A stretch of DNA of 64,000 bases from Campylobacterales bacterium (GTDB lineage Bacteria; Campylobacterota; Campylobacteria; Campylobacterales; Sulfurimonadaceae). Positions 1 through 7,987 of the stretch are shown piece by piece. The first letter of the stretch is position 1. The number at the start of each line of letters is the position of its first letter. The stretch spans positions 124,001 to 188,000 of the forward strand of contig JAPLGM010000015.1 in assembly GCA_026390165.1 (NCBI GenBank). The letters run 5' to 3'. Both the position numbers and the translations under genes were made by a program. The notes under the pieces were generated by a model, which was given only the letters and a program-made list of their open reading frames with translations, was not told where the DNA came from and made no database searches.

Positions 1-80
1 ACGGCATCCGCGCCGTAATCGATAGCAATTTTTAATTTTTCTAAATTTCCCGCAGGGGAGAGGAGCTCCACTTTTTTCAA
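1..80 (-). CDS. Peptidase U32 family protein, N-terminus only (cut by window edge)
   Basis: Read on the minus strand from a TTG at position 80, the first codons give (M)KKVELLSPAGNLEKLKIAI followed by DYGADA, the typical opening of U32 family proteins (PrtC/TrhP/RlhA type). An in-frame stop lies 15 bases upstream, so TTG is the likely start; no strong ribosome binding site is visible. Related U32 proteins act in tRNA or rRNA uridine hydroxylation, or were described as collagenases. It follows cheZ by 21 bases on the same strand, the order known from Campylobacter and Helicobacter. The rest lies outside the window, so the subfamily cannot be assigned. Confidence 0.75.
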   Translation of the reverse strand, partial: MKKVELLSPAGNLEKLKIAIDYGADA

Positions 81-101
81 ACGCTTAATCTCTATTCATT
101 T

Positions 102-809
102 TTATTTTTTTCCGAATGAAGCTAACAGTGCTTCGATATCATCGCTACTGACAACATCTTCCGTTGACGTGTCCCCTGGAAGATGGGTAGCCGAACTGAC
201 CCGTTTCGTATCATCGATTTTACCCGAGAAGAGGTGATTCATATAGTTTGAGAGGGCACGCATCACATTAATAACGCGCTCAATTTTTTGGCGGTGAATA
301 TCTTGGTATTGCATAATATCCATAACATTCATAATCGTGTCGCCACCATTTTGAAGAATATCCATAATAGTGCCCGTTTTAACTAATCCCTCTTTATTGT
401 GTTCAAGTTGCGTTTGAAACGCTTCAACATGAGGAAACTTAAGACTAAGGGTTTCAAACAGCTCGATATTGCTTTTCAAAATTGTATTAAGGGCTTTGAT
501 CTGCTTCTCGCCATCGCCTAGCTCATTACTGATCTCCTCAATAAGATCAAAAATTTGAGAAGCTTTTTGTTCGCTCTCTTTGGTAACATCATCAAGCTGA
601 TGAACCATTTTATTCTCATCTGTTGGTGGAGGAGGAGGCCAGCTGTGGGAAGCAGAAACACGATAATTGTCTGGATCCATTTCATTCGTAGGTGTTTCGT
701 CTACTTCCTCGTCTAGCGATTCCATATCGGTAAAAGATTCACCTTCTTCTTGGGTTTCATCTAAATCCATATCACCATTCATCAGCGCATCTAGCTCTTC
801 TTGCGTCAT
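102..809 (-). CDS. cheZ: CheZ-type CheY-P phosphatase, Campylobacterota class
   Basis: This 235-residue protein probably dephosphorylates CheY-P in flagellar chemotaxis. The core around residues 165-185 reads MDIMQYQDIHRQKIERVINV, matching the CheZ catalytic helix (Gln in the QYQDIHRQ segment). The N-terminus TQEELDALMNGD resembles the CheY-binding peptide of FliM, and the C-terminus DDIEALLASFGKK resembles the CheY-P-binding tail of E. coli CheZ. Residues 15-65 are acidic, with a run of five prolines. A GAGG ribosome binding site sits 8 bases before the ATG. It precedes a U32 peptidase gene and lies near glnA, as in Campylobacter and Helicobacter. The family is clear; binding by both ends is inference. 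Confidence 0.88.
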   Translation of the reverse strand: MTQEELDALMNGDMDLDETQEEGESFTDMESLDEEVDETPTNEMDPDNYRVSASHSWPPPPPTDENKMVHQLDDVTKESEQKASQIFDLIEEISNELGDGEKQIKALNTILKSNIELFETLSLKFPHVEAFQTQLEHNKEGLVKTGTIMDILQNGGDTIMNVMDIMQYQDIHRQKIERVINVMRALSNYMNHLFSGKIDDTKRVSSATHLPGDTSTEDVVSSDDIEALLASFGKK

Positions 810-838
810 ATCGATATCCTCTATGATTAATATTGCAC

Positions 839-844
839 TATAAT
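839..844 (+). promoter_or_regulatory. -10 element for hisJ
   Basis: A perfect TATAAT hexamer lies in the cheZ-hisJ divergent gap, about 35 bases before the hisJ ATG. No convincing -35 box is seen at the right distance, which is normal for Campylobacterota sigma-70 promoters. Confidence 0.45.
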
Positions 845-878
845 AACATTAAAATCTTTAGTTTATTTGGATAAAAAA

Positions 879-1658
879 ATGAAAATTGATCTTCATAACC
901 ATACAATTTTGTGTAATCACGCGACAGGAACGGTTGATTCGTACGTAGAAGCGGCGATTGCATGCGGTACAGAATATTTCGGTTTATCTGATCATGCGCC
1001 GATGAACTACGATTATGAGTATCGAATGTCATTTGAGCAGATGGATATTTATGAGCAATGGGTGCGCAATGCGCAAGAGCGTTATAGCGATAAAATCACC
1101 GTCCTTTTAGGCTACGAAGTTGATTATCTTGCTGGATATATGGATGAGCGTGTTTTAAAACGCCCGTGTGATTATTTGATCGGATCGATCCATTTTATTG
1201 ATGAATGGGGATTTGATAACCCTGAATACATTGCTAAATACAATACTATGGATATGGACACGCTCTATAAACGTTATTTTGATTTAGTGGAGACGATGGC
1301 AAAAAGTGGAAATTTTGATATTGTCGGTCATCTTGATTTATTAAAAGTGTTCAAATTTTTCCCAAAAACGGATATCCGCTTATTGGCAAAAGATGCGCTA
1401 AAAGCGATCAAAAAAGCCAATATGACAGTAGAGATTAATGTCTCAGGCTTGCGTAAACCCGTTACTCAAGCGTATCCATCACCCCTTTTACTCGAAGCCA
1501 TTGCGGAGCTTGAGATTCCTATTACGTTTGGTTCAGACGCGCATCGTCCCGATCAAGTGGGGATGTTTACAGATCAAGCCCAAGCCCTCGCGTGCAGTGC
1601 TGGATATACCCATTGTGCCCTTTATCGAAACAGAGATCGAGAAATGATTAAATTTTAA
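879..1658 (+). CDS. hisJ: PHP-domain histidinol-phosphatase
   Basis: This is a 259-residue PHP-family phosphoesterase, most likely removing phosphate from histidinol phosphate in histidine synthesis. Metal-binding motifs are visible: DLHNHT at the N-terminus, SDHAP near residue 40, GYEVDY near 85, IGSIHF near 105, GHLDL near 150, and GSDAH near the C-terminus. The ATG at 879 was chosen because the protein then begins MKIDLHNHT as in the family; a TTG at 867 would add four residues. Neither start has a good ribosome binding site. It is transcribed divergently from cheZ. A general PHP phosphatase role is the main alternative. Confidence 0.85.
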   Translation: MKIDLHNHTILCNHATGTVDSYVEAAIACGTEYFGLSDHAPMNYDYEYRMSFEQMDIYEQWVRNAQERYSDKITVLLGYEVDYLAGYMDERVLKRPCDYLIGSIHFIDEWGFDNPEYIAKYNTMDMDTLYKRYFDLVETMAKSGNFDIVGHLDLLKVFKFFPKTDIRLLAKDALKAIKKANMTVEINVSGLRKPVTQAYPSPLLLEAIAELEIPITFGSDAHRPDQVGMFTDQAQALACSAGYTHCALYRNRDREMIKF

Positions 1659-1706
1659 TCAGCGTCTTTTTCGATATTAACATTTAATTCGCTATACTTT
1701 TTAAAT

Positions 1707-1712
1707 TATAAT
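1707..1712 (+). promoter_or_regulatory. -10 element for glnA
   Basis: A TATAAT hexamer lies 18 bases before the glnA start, and a second -10-like TATACT is at 1693-1698, giving a more usual leader length. The CAGGAG ribosome binding site follows directly. No sigma-54 GG-N10-GC pattern is seen. Confidence 0.4.
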
Positions 1713-1729
1713 TATTTCAGGAGTACTGC

Positions 1730-3160
1730 ATGGGTAAATTCGTAAACAGTGTAGATGAGTTTTTCGATTTTTGTAAAGAGAACGATGTTCAGTTCGTAGA
1801 TTTTCGTTTCACTGATATGAAAGGGACATGGCATCATGTCAGCTACCGTATGAGTGCGGTTAACGCAGGTCAATTCGAAGGGGGTCTTCCGTTTGATGGC
1901 TCTTCTATTGATGCGTGGCAGCCGATTAATAAATCGGATATGTTGCTAAAACCGGATGCTGAATCTGCATTTATGGATCCATTTACCGCTGATCCGACAA
2001 TTATTGTCATCTGTGACGTTTATGATATTTACAAAGGACAAGCGTATGAAAAATGTCCTCGTTCAATCGCTAAAAAAGCATTAGAGCACCTTGCAAACGC
2101 AGGGGTAGGTGATGTGGCTTATTTCGGACCTGAAAATGAATTCTTTGTATTTGATGATGTCAAAATTCGCGATGAAGTAAACTGCTCCTATTATGAAGTA
2201 GACAGCGAAGAGGGTGAATGGAATGATGCAAAATCATTCAAAGATGGATACAACACAGGTCACCGCCCACGTAACAAAGGGGGTTACTTCCCAGTTGCTC
2301 CAATCGATACTATGGTTGATTTACGTGCAGAGATGATGTTGGTGTTAGAACAAGTGGGTCTTGAAGTTATCTTGGGTCATCACGAAGTAGCGCAAGGTCA
2401 AGGGGAAATTGGTATCGTGTTTGATACTCTTGTTAATGCAGCGGACAACGTTCAAAAACTTAAATACGTTATCAAAATGGTAGCGCACCTTAACGGTAAA
2501 ACGGTTACCTTTATGCCAAAACCACTTTACGGAGACAACGGTAACGGTATGCACGTTCACCAATCAATCTGGAAAGACGGTAAAAACACATTCTACAAAG
2601 AGGGTGGTTACAGTAATCTTTCTGAAACAGCACTCCATTACGTTGGCGGTGTTTTCGCTCACGCGCGTGCCGTTGCAGCCTTTACCAACCCATCAACCAA
2701 CTCATACAAGCGTCTTATCCCAGGATTTGAAGCACCGTCTATTTTGACTTATTCAAGCCAAAACCGTTCAGCATCATGCCGTGTTCCTTACGGTGCAGGT
2801 GAAAAAGCGACACGTATCGAGATGCGTTTCCCCGATTCAACAGCATGTCCGTACCTTGCATTTACAGCAATGTTGCTTGCAGGTCTTGATGGTATCAAAA
2901 ATAAAATCGTTCCAATCGGACCAATGGATGAAGATTTGTTTGAACTAAGCCTTGATGAAATTCGTGAAAAAGGGATTCCACAAATGCCACATACCCTTCG
3001 TGGTGCATTGGAAGCTCTCGTTCGTGATAATGAATTCCTTCAGCCTGTCATGACATCTGAGTTTGTTGATACCTACCAGCACTATAAATTTGAAACACAA
3101 GTATGGCCAAACGAAGCACGTCCAACGGCGTTTGAGTTTAAAACTACCTATTCTTGCTAA
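1730..3160 (+). CDS. glnA: Glutamine synthetase, type I
   Basis: This 476-residue cytoplasmic dodecameric enzyme makes glutamine from glutamate, ammonia and ATP. Family motifs are intact: DGSSIDAW near residue 57, PENEFFVFD near 130, [10 protein letters not shown] near 265 and the ATP-binding region ending in TRIEMRFPD near 365. At the usual adenylylation site the sequence reads MDEDLFEL, with Phe where regulated enzymes have Tyr (NLYDLP), so GlnE-type control is not expected. A CAGGAG ribosome binding site lies 6 bases before the ATG. It is a single gene followed by repeat-rich DNA; the cheZ-hisJ-glnA surroundings match Campylobacter order. Confidence 0.97.
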   Translation: MGKFVNSVDEFFDFCKENDVQFVDFRFTDMKGTWHHVSYRMSAVNAGQFEGGLPFDGSSIDAWQPINKSDMLLKPDAESAFMDPFTADPTIIVICDVYDIYKGQAYEKCPRSIAKKALEHLANAGVGDVAYFGPENEFFVFDDVKIRDEVNCSYYEVDSEEGEWNDAKSFKDGYNTGHRPRNKGGYFPVAPIDTMVDLRAEMMLVLEQVGLEVILGHHEVAQGQGEIGIVFDTLVNAADNVQKLKYVIKMVAHLNGKTVTFMPKPLYGDNGNGMHVHQSIWKDGKNTFYKEGGYSNLSETALHYVGGVFAHARAVAAFTNPSTNSYKRLIPGFEAPSILTYSSQNRSASCRVPYGAGEKATRIEMRFPDSTACPYLAFTAMLLAGLDGIKNKIVPIGPMDEDLFELSLDEIREKGIPQMPHTLRGALEALVRDNEFLQPVMTSEFVDTYQHYKFETQVWPNEARPTAFEFKTTYSC

Positions 3161-3162
3161 TC

Positions 3163-3239
3163 TAACGCAAATCGGAACTCGTCCCGATTTTCTACGTTAA
3201 CACTGGGTTCACTTCGGCAGTGAGCCCACGCGAGCGTGC
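3163..3239 (+). repeat. Dispersed structured repeat, copy A (hairpin pair)
   Basis: Starting just after the glnA stop, TAACG (3163) pairs with CGTTA (3194-3198) around an inner TCGG/CCGA stem. A second stem joins TGGGTTCACT to AGTGAGCCCA around TTCGG, and a third is CACGC-GA-GCGTG. The reverse complement of 13101-13181 has the same order of blocks (TAACGC, ATCGGAAC, TCCCGA, CGTTA, CACT, GG, CTTCG, CAG, CCACGCG), with stems conserved by compensating changes. It may also serve as the glnA 3' end. Confidence 0.6.
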
Positions 3240-3288
3240 TTTCCCCCCACTAAAAAATATTCTAAAATAATTTATATCTGAATTTTTT

Positions 3289-3376
3289 CTCGCTCCCAAG
3301 CTCCAGCTTGGGAGTGTATACTGCAAGTCAAGTTTACGTTAAAGTCTGCATTCCAAAGCTAGAGCTTTGGAACGAG
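3289..3376. repeat. BIME-like inverted pair of REP units, copy 1
   Basis: The left unit has arms CTCCCAAGCT / AGCTTGGGAG at 3293-3314 with a 2-base centre. The right unit, inverted, has arms TTCCAAAGCT / AGCTTTGGAA at 3351-3372. Both begin CTCGYTCC and end in a TG...CWGCA tail when read in the same sense, so this is two copies of one unit facing each other. Truncated or degenerate copies lie at 8923-8975 and 43058-43085. REP units of this kind are usually mobilised by RAYT transposases; none is seen in this window. Confidence 0.75.
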
Positions 3377-3410
3377 AGAAAAAATTATAAAATAAAACCG
3401 TAAAAGAAGG

Positions 3411-3434
3411 AAATTTCCACGGAAGTGGAAATTT
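3411..3434 (-). terminator. Terminator of pckA
   Basis: A perfect 10-bp stem, AAATTTCCAC / GTGGAAATTT with a 4-base loop, lies 16 bases beyond the pckA stop; on the minus strand it is followed by CCTTCTTTT. Confidence 0.6.
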
Positions 3435-3449
3435 AAAGAAGAGAAGAGT

Positions 3450-5036
3450 TTAGTCGATAACCTTTGGTCCCGCAGCAGAATAATCAAAACCACTTTCACC
3501 ATCGGTATATTTTTTGAAATTTTTAATAAAGAGCTGTGCTAAATTGTCACGTTGAACAAGATAGGCATCTTTATCTGCCCATGCGTTACGCGGATTGAGG
3601 ATAGTAGGGTTGATACTCCCAAGTGTTTTAGGGATATGGAAACCAAAGGTATTGGTTGTATCAAACTCGCTGTCATTAATAGAGCCATCGAGAATAGCAT
3701 TGATACACGCGCGGGTATCTTTGATACTCATCCGTTTCCCGACACCGTAAGCGCCACCTGTCCATCCGGTGTTGACCAAATAAACGTTGACATTATATGT
3801 ATCAATCTTTTCACCGAGAAGTTTGGCATAGACCGTAGGGTGAAGCGGTAAAAATGCTTCTCCGAAGCACGAGCTAAACGTTGCTACAGGTTCAGTAATT
3901 CCCCGCTCTGTTCCCGCAACTTTCGCCGTATAACCGCTAAGAAAGTAGTACATTGCTTGCTCTTTGGTAAGTTTACTTACAGGTGGGAGAACTCCGAAAG
4001 CATCTGCTGAGAGGAAAATGATATTTTTAGGATGATCCGCCATTAATGATGATTGATGATTTTCAATATGCTCAATAGGATAGGATACGCGCGTGTTTTC
4101 AGTTTTAGAACCATCGGTATAATCCACGAGCCCATCTTCATCGTAGACAACATTTTCCAGTAGTGCATTACGACGAATAGCCGCATGAATTTCAGGCTCA
4201 CTTGAAGGGTCGAGATTGATTACTTTAGCGTAACATCCCCCCTCGAAATTGAAAACTCCATCATCATCCCAGCCGTGCTCATCATCACCGATGAGTGCCC
4301 GTTTGGGATCAGTAGAGAGGGTCGTTTTACCTGTACCACTGAGTCCGAAGAAGAGACAAGTATCACCAGCTGGTCCGACATTAGCAGAGCAGTGCATAGC
4401 AAGTTTCCCCTCTAATGGCAACCAGTAGTTCATCATAGAAAAAATCCCTTTTTTCATCTCACCGCCGTACCATGTACCACCGATAATACAGAGATTTGCT
4501 TCCACATCAAAAAGGACGAATACTTCGGAGTTAAGACCGTGATTTTTCCATTGCTCATTGACCGCTTTACACGCATTAAGAACCGTAAATTGAGGCTTGA
4601 AGTCGACTAGCTCTTCTGATGTAGGACGAATGAACATATTTTTAACGAAATGAGATTGCCATGCAATTTCGGAGACAAATCGAATAGAGCGTTTACTTGA
4701 AGGGCTTGAACCACAAAAGACATCGGTTACATAAAGATCTTTATTGGAGAGTTGTTCACGAGCAACGATAAGAAGCTCATCGAAAACAGTTTTGTCGATT
4801 TTCTTGTTGACGTCACCCCACCCAATATATTTATTCGAAGGGTCTTGATTGACGAAATATTTATCTTTTGGACTGCGCCCCGTAAAAATACCTGTATCGA
4901 CCGTTGTCGCACCACTGCTTGTCATCGTGCACTCACCGTTACGAAGCTCATGCTCTATTAACTCATCAAAACTCAAATTATGAAAAATATTTTGAGTGTT
5001 TTTAATCCCTAACGCATCAATCTCTGTGATATCCAT
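3450..5036 (-). CDS. pckA: Phosphoenolpyruvate carboxykinase (ATP)
   Basis: This 528-residue cytoplasmic enzyme interconverts oxaloacetate + ATP and PEP + CO2 + ADP, feeding gluconeogenesis. Motifs visible are [10 protein letters not shown] near the N-terminus, the P-loop [25 protein letters not shown], and RVSYPIEHI. The ATG at 5036 (MDITEID) was preferred to one at 5063, because a TATAAT at 5085-5090 would place the transcript start only about 15 bases before the upstream ATG and because homologues begin here. It is a single gene with its own promoter and terminator. With gapA, pgk and tpiA nearby it fits carbon flow from TCA-cycle intermediates to sugars. Confidence 0.95.
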   Translation of the reverse strand: MDITEIDALGIKNTQNIFHNLSFDELIEHELRNGECTMTSSGATTVDTGIFTGRSPKDKYFVNQDPSNKYIGWGDVNKKIDKTVFDELLIVAREQLSNKDLYVTDVFCGSSPSSKRSIRFVSEIAWQSHFVKNMFIRPTSEELVDFKPQFTVLNACKAVNEQWKNHGLNSEVFVLFDVEANLCIIGGTWYGGEMKKGIFSMMNYWLPLEGKLAMHCSANVGPAGDTCLFFGLSGTGKTTLSTDPKRALIGDDEHGWDDDGVFNFEGGCYAKVINLDPSSEPEIHAAIRRNALLENVVYDEDGLVDYTDGSKTENTRVSYPIEHIENHQSSLMADHPKNIIFLSADAFGVLPPVSKLTKEQAMYYFLSGYTAKVAGTERGITEPVATFSSCFGEAFLPLHPTVYAKLLGEKIDTYNVNVYLVNTGWTGGAYGVGKRMSIKDTRACINAILDGSINDSEFDTTNTFGFHIPKTLGSINPTILNPRNAWADKDAYLVQRDNLAQLFIKNFKKYTDGESGFDYSAAGPKVID

Positions 5037-5084
5037 AGCTACTTCGCCTTTTGATTCGCCCATTTGAGCAATATTAGTGGCAGA

Positions 5085-5090
5085 ATTATA
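5085..5090 (-). promoter_or_regulatory. -10 element for pckA
   Basis: On the minus strand the hexamer TATAAT is preceded, 17 bases upstream, by TTCTCA (5108-5113), a 4-of-6 match to TTGACA. Confidence 0.5.
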
Positions 5091-5175
5091 CGCCTTTAAA
5101 TTATAAATGAGAATTAAAGCAGTAAATTATTAAAAGATTGGTAGCAACAAGGGTGGGGAGAGGGTGAATGAAATG

Positions 5176-5204
5176 TTGTCAATATAGAGTTGATACGCTA
5201 CAAT
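5176..5204 (+). promoter_or_regulatory. Sigma-70 promoter of the PIN toxin-antitoxin pair
   Basis: TTGTCA (5176-5181), a 17-base spacer and TACAAT (5199-5204) form a near-consensus promoter ending 26 bases before the antitoxin ATG. A well-formed -35 box is unusual in this phylum and suits an acquired cassette. Confidence 0.6.
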
Positions 5205-5230
5205 ACATAAAAGTCAATAAAGGATACAAA

Positions 5231-5515
5231 ATGACAACGACGTTGAGCATACGAGATTTAGCACGTAATACCAATATCTTGCAACAATATGACTATGTAG
5301 ATGTAGAGGACAAAAAGTCGCATGAGTACAAAGGGCTGTTTATTTCACCTAAATATGCTGATGAGTTTAGAAAGCTTTTGGAAAAAAAGATTATGGATGA
5401 AAGACAAAGAGATTTGGATGAGATTATGCAGTTTGTGGGATCTGGTAGTATTGACGAAAAATATATGAATATGACATCACGAGAGCTCAGAGAAGCTCGT
5501 GCTTTGAGGCTGTAA
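5231..5515 (+). CDS. Putative antitoxin of PIN-domain module
   Basis: This 94-residue protein is probably the antitoxin and autorepressor of the downstream PIN toxin. The N-terminal half (TLSIRDLARNTNIL, then YVDVEDKKSHEYKGLFISP) resembles a small Phd/AbrB-like DNA-binding fold, and the C-terminal half is charged and helical, as expected for a toxin-binding tail. The ATG at 5231 was chosen for its AAAGGA ribosome binding site; an in-frame upstream ATG would overlap the promoter. The stop overlaps the toxin start as TAATG. Assignment rests mainly on context; I do not recognise the family with certainty. Confidence 0.7.
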   Translation: MTTTLSIRDLARNTNILQQYDYVDVEDKKSHEYKGLFISPKYADEFRKLLEKKIMDERQRDLDEIMQFVGSGSIDEKYMNMTSRELREARALRL

Positions 5516-5934
5516 TGGAAAGAAGTAATATTTTTTTAGATGCCAATGTTATTATCGATTTGATAGTCCCTTTTAGACCACAACACGAGGCTGCTTCGGT
5601 GTTACTAAAGTATTTGATAAATAATAACTATCAAATAGTTATTAGCGAAGATATGTTCAGCACAGTTTTTTATGTGGTAAAAGAAAAAAAACAAGTTCTA
5701 AATTTTTTTAAAACCATACAATCCAAATGGCATATAGTCCCTTTTGGTGCAGAGGTGATTAAAAATGCCATAGATTTATCGTTGGAAAAGAATTTGGATT
5801 TGGAAGATGTTCTTCAATGCCTTTGTGCCAAAGAAAATGGGTGTAGTGCGTTGATAACGAATGACAAAAAGTTTGTTGATTGCGGTGTGGCTATTTATAC
5901 GACAGATGAGTTTCTTTCCAAAAGTTCCATTTAA
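5515..5934 (+). CDS. PIN-domain ribonuclease toxin (VapC-like)
   Basis: This 139-residue protein has PIN-domain acidic residues: FLDANVIIDL at 8-17, a Glu in ISEDMF, the LDLEDVLQ segment and ALITNDKKF near 112. It probably cleaves RNA when freed from its antitoxin. It is translationally coupled to the antitoxin (TAATG overlap). Directly after its TAA, and in the same reading frame, comes a 27-codon stretch that matches the C-terminus of the AAA ATPase encoded at 6145-7338. The toxin's 3' end therefore marks a junction where a cassette replaced most of an ATPase gene, or where a read-through fusion decayed. Confidence 0.82.
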   Translation: MERSNIFLDANVIIDLIVPFRPQHEAASVLLKYLINNNYQIVISEDMFSTVFYVVKEKKQVLNFFKTIQSKWHIVPFGAEVIKNAIDLSLEKNLDLEDVLQCLCAKENGCSALITNDKKFVDCGVAIYTTDEFLSKSSI

Positions 5935-6018
5935 TACTATTCGTTTGTCGTTTTCGATGATATTGAAAGTGGGTTTGGAAATAAAATACCGCTTTGGCTA
6001 TTTGGATTTTTGTATTGA
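5935..6018 (+). pseudogene. 3' remnant of an AAA_14-type ATPase gene
   Basis: Read in the PIN toxin frame past its stop, this segment encodes SFVVFDDIESGFGNKIPLW then LFGFLY and a stop. The intact ATPase at 6145-7338 ends SFVAADDIMRGNGNKIPLW then LFGFLY and a stop. The match is collinear to the final residue, so this is the tail of a paralogous gene whose front is gone. No ribosome binding site or start precedes it. Confidence 0.8.
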
Positions 6019-6066
6019 AAGGTTCATTAAAGAATTTATTACAGATATAGCAATAACCTTTTAATA

Positions 6067-6136
6067 TTGTAAACGGCTATAAACGTTTACAAAGAAAGAA
6101 GCAGGTAGTATTGTAAATGAATATGTACATTTACAA
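6067..6136. promoter_or_regulatory. Two matched palindromes, likely operators of the AAA ATPase gene
   Basis: Site 1 is TTGTAAACG-N8-CGTTTACAA (6067-6092); site 2 is TTGTAAATG-N8-CATTTACAA (6111-6136). Both have 9-bp perfect arms and an 8-base spacer, with centres 44 bp apart (about four helical turns). The one arm base that differs (C/T) is matched by its partner (G/A). Site 2 runs into the AAGGAT ribosome binding site of the GTG start at 6145, so binding of a protein, or RNA folding, there could block expression. Confidence 0.65.
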
Positions 6137-6144
6137 GGATTGCC

Positions 6145-7338
6145 GTGCTAAGTAATATCAAAAAATACCAAGAGAGACTCAAAAAATCGTTCAAGATCCA
6201 CTATAAGAGATACCTATATCATACTCTCAATTTCGATGACAAGATGATAGGAATATTTGGTGCAAGAGGTGTAGGTAAAACAACGACGCTTTTCCAATAT
6301 TTAGATCAGCTTGAACACGAAGATAAAAAAGCACTTTATATCTCTCTTGATTACCCTTTTTTAAGTGGAGTAGATTTAATCGATTTGGTAGAAGAATATG
6401 CAAATGAGGGTGGCGAGTATCTCCTTTTGGACGAAGTGCATCGTTTTGAAAATTTTGCTTCGTATCTGAAAACCATTTATGATCTCTTCGATATAAAAGT
6501 AGTGTTTACGAGCAGCAGTGCAACATCGATTTTAAATGCAAAGAGCGATTTAAGCAGAAGGGTGACCCTTTATAATCTTGGTGGATTTTCATTTAGAGAA
6601 TATTTGGAATTTAAACACAATGTCGTACTGGATCAATATGAGATTGCCGATATCTTTTCCAGCCATATCGAGATTTCAACTACGATAGCGTTAAATACGT
6701 TCAATATTCTAAAAGAGTTCAAAGCCTATATTGAAGTAGGATATTATCCATTTTATTTTGACAAACAGACATCGTATTATCAGAATCTACTCAACACTAT
6801 CAATCTCACCATTGATTTAGATTTGACATCCTTGGGACTTATAGAGCAAAAATACACGTATAAGCTCAAAAAACTTCTTGAAGTTATTTGTGAAAGCAAG
6901 CCATTTGAAGTAAACTATACCAAAATAGCTGCTCTTGCAGAAATAAGCAGAGTAAAACTTTATGATTATCTTTCCTATCTCCATGATGGGCAAATGCTTC
7001 TTTTGGTTGATGAAAAGAGTGATGGGCTTAAAAAAGTGCAAAAAGCAGCCAAAATATATCTCAATAATACCAATCTATTATTTGCGTATTGCGCAAATTG
7101 TGAAATTGGAACCCTAAGAGAGACCTTCTTTGCCAATCAGGTAAGCCATAAATATAAACTAAATATTTCAAAACAAGGTGACTTTTTGATAGATAAGAAA
7201 TTCATAGTTGAGATAGGAGGAAAAAACAAAAGTTTTGAACAAATCAAAGATTTGCCAAACAGTTTTGTAGCAGCGGATGATATTATGAGAGGAAATGGGA
7301 ACAAAATCCCCCTTTGGCTTTTTGGATTTTTGTATTAA
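6145..7338 (+). CDS. AAA ATPase, AAA_14/DUF4143-type
   Basis: This 397-residue protein has a Walker A GARGVGKTTT near residue 40, a Walker B EYLLLDEVHRF near 91, a TSSS sensor-like segment near 125, a helical middle, and a C-terminal domain with FLIDKKFIVEIGGKNKS, similar to the nuclease-like DUF4143 end of these proteins. Such ATPases are widespread in mobile or accessory regions; their function is poorly known. The GTG start at 6145 has an AAGGAT site, itself part of palindrome 2. A decayed sister gene lies just upstream (5935-6018), so the locus may once have held tandem copies. Confidence 0.78.
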   Translation: MLSNIKKYQERLKKSFKIHYKRYLYHTLNFDDKMIGIFGARGVGKTTTLFQYLDQLEHEDKKALYISLDYPFLSGVDLIDLVEEYANEGGEYLLLDEVHRFENFASYLKTIYDLFDIKVVFTSSSATSILNAKSDLSRRVTLYNLGGFSFREYLEFKHNVVLDQYEIADIFSSHIEISTTIALNTFNILKEFKAYIEVGYYPFYFDKQTSYYQNLLNTINLTIDLDLTSLGLIEQKYTYKLKKLLEVICESKPFEVNYTKIAALAEISRVKLYDYLSYLHDGQMLLLVDEKSDGLKKVQKAAKIYLNNTNLLFAYCANCEIGTLRETFFANQVSHKYKLNISKQGDFLIDKKFIVEIGGKNKSFEQIKDLPNSFVAADDIMRGNGNKIPLWLFGFLY

Positions 7339-7431
7339 AAGATAAATCAAAAGAGAGTTACTGGAGCCTTTATCTTTATAAAACAAATACTTAAGCTATA
7401 CTTAATGTATTGTGATAAATAATACTAGCAG

Positions 7432-7456
7432 AGTTACGAGTGTAACTACTTTTTTC
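7432..7456 (+). terminator. Stem-loop plus T-run between ATPase and pilin genes
   Basis: AGTTAC-GAGT-GTAACT is followed by ACTTTTTTC, the form of an intrinsic terminator. A TATACT at 7397-7402 lies upstream, so it could instead act as a leader attenuator for the pilin gene whose AAGGAG site is at 7464. Confidence 0.5.
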
Positions 7457-7475
7457 TACCTTTAAGGAGTAAACC

Positions 7476-7880
7476 ATGAAACGTTCTGGTTTTACTATGA
7501 TCGAGTTGATCTTCGTTATCGTTATTCTAGGTATTTTGGCGGCAGTTGCCATTCCGAAACTCGCAGCAACACGTGAAGATGCAGCGGCGACAGCAGCATT
7601 GGCAAGTTTTAAAACGGGTGTAAACCAAATACAAGCTACTACAACGGCGACGGGTGCTATTCCTGATTTTACAACTATTATTGATGGTAGTGCAAATCTT
7701 GTAGTAGCAGCAACAGTTATTACAGCGAAAGATAAAACAGGTGGTACTACTTGTGCTACTGCTACAAAAACTGCTAATGACTTAGTTATAGCAGTGCCAG
7801 CAACAACGGGTGGCTGTGCTCTTTTTGCAAGTGTTCAGCCTGCTACTATTCCTCTTTTGGGCAGTGCTATAGCGCGTTAA
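7476..7880 (+). CDS. Type IV pilin-like protein (prepilin), paralogue 1
   Basis: This 134-residue protein has a class III signal MKRSG/FTMIELIFVIVILGI: a short basic leader, cleavage after Gly, methylatable Phe1, Glu5 and a hydrophobic helix. The mature domain is small and rich in Ala and Thr, with two Cys (GTTCAT and GGCALF) that could close a disulfide loop near the C-terminus. It is very similar to the next gene, including DFTTIIDG and PLLGSAI. A strong AAGGAG site precedes the ATG. It is probably the major subunit of a pilus or of a DNA-uptake pseudopilus; the filament's role is inferred. Confidence 0.88.
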   Translation: MKRSGFTMIELIFVIVILGILAAVAIPKLAATREDAAATAALASFKTGVNQIQATTTATGAIPDFTTIIDGSANLVVAATVITAKDKTGGTTCATATKTANDLVIAVPATTGGCALFASVQPATIPLLGSAIAR

Positions 7881-7987
7881 TCTTTTCTCCTTCTCACTCT
7901 TCTGAGTGGGGACGCATATCTAGTATAGTTGAATTGATTTTTGAGATTTACACTAAATCGTAAAATTCAGCTCAAAGAGAGAGCATT

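Noticed and set aside
3552-3851. 99-codon ORF opposite pckA
   Set aside because: It is a shadow of the conserved PckA coding sequence with no ribosome binding site.
5861-6064. 67-codon ORF after the PIN toxin
   Set aside because: It runs out of frame with both the toxin and the clear ATPase remnant and has no family features.
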